Assembly: GCA_937899305.1 (NCBI GenBank) | Contig: CALDJV010000809.1 | Coordinates: 1 to 5,779, forward strand | Direction of reading: 5' to 3' | DNA length: 5,779 nt | From: an uncultured Cytophagaceae bacterium | GTDB taxonomy: Bacteria; Bacteroidota; Bacteroidia; Cytophagales; Microscillaceae | Part shown: positions 5,694 to 5,779 of the stretch, one piece after another | How the letters are laid out: every line of letters starts with the position of its first letter | How positions within the stretch are numbered: the first letter of the stretch is position 1 | Translations under genes and position numbers: made by a program | Notes under the pieces: generated by a model | Told to the model about the DNA's origin: nothing | Seen by the model: the letters and a program-made list of their open reading frames with translations, nothing else | The model's database searches: none

Positions 5694-5779
5694 CTTTGGA
5701 AATTTCACAAGAAATGCAGTTGTAAATGCGTCAGCTAGACTCGGTATTTAGTCTGTCAGCGTTAAGAACTTGAGTAATG

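Noticed and set aside
5700..5779. tRNA or start of a further gene at the right edge
   Set aside because: There is no cloverleaf, and frames here close quickly, for example ATG 5727 stops after eight codons.

Overview
The window looks like chromosomal DNA from an AT-rich member of the Bacteroidota, probably a marine gliding bacterium of the Cytophagales type. The evidence is start-proximal TAnnTTTG promoter boxes, almost no strong Shine-Dalgarno sequences, a secreted WD40 protein of a kind common in that group, and a pentapeptide-repeat protein with a typical Bacteroidota ending. The intergenic heptanucleotide repeats reminded me of Microscilla-like genomes, but that is an impression from memory and nothing here proves it.

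Layout from left to right. A minus-strand pentapeptide-repeat gene (4-615) and a plus-strand sodium:alanine/glycine symporter gene (817-2349) diverge from a 201-base intergenic region. That region carries a perfect -7 box for the minus-strand gene and weaker candidates for the plus-strand gene. The symporter ends in a clear intrinsic terminator (2379-2410). Next comes a gene-free stretch (2411-2644) with a long imperfect palindrome that may be a dispersed repeat. A plus-strand gene (2645-4708) encodes a 687-residue exported protein of about fourteen WD40 blades, with its own perfect -7 box immediately upstream. It converges on a minus-strand GNAT acetyltransferase gene (5002-5466). The 293-base gap between them contains heptanucleotide repeats and small inverted repeats. 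The last 313 bases hold another heptad repeat and a perfect 10-base inverted repeat, but no gene that I can support.

The genes do not form an operon or a recognisable pathway: each appears to be its own transcription unit. The symporter would import alanine or glycine with sodium. The WD40 protein is probably a periplasmic or secreted protein-interaction scaffold. The acetyltransferase and pentapeptide protein cannot be given substrates from sequence alone.

The most distinctive structure is the pair of 31-base heptad-repeat elements in inverted orientation that tightly bracket the acetyltransferase gene. The left element supplies that gene's stop codon and its last nine residues. No complete new multi-gene system is visible.
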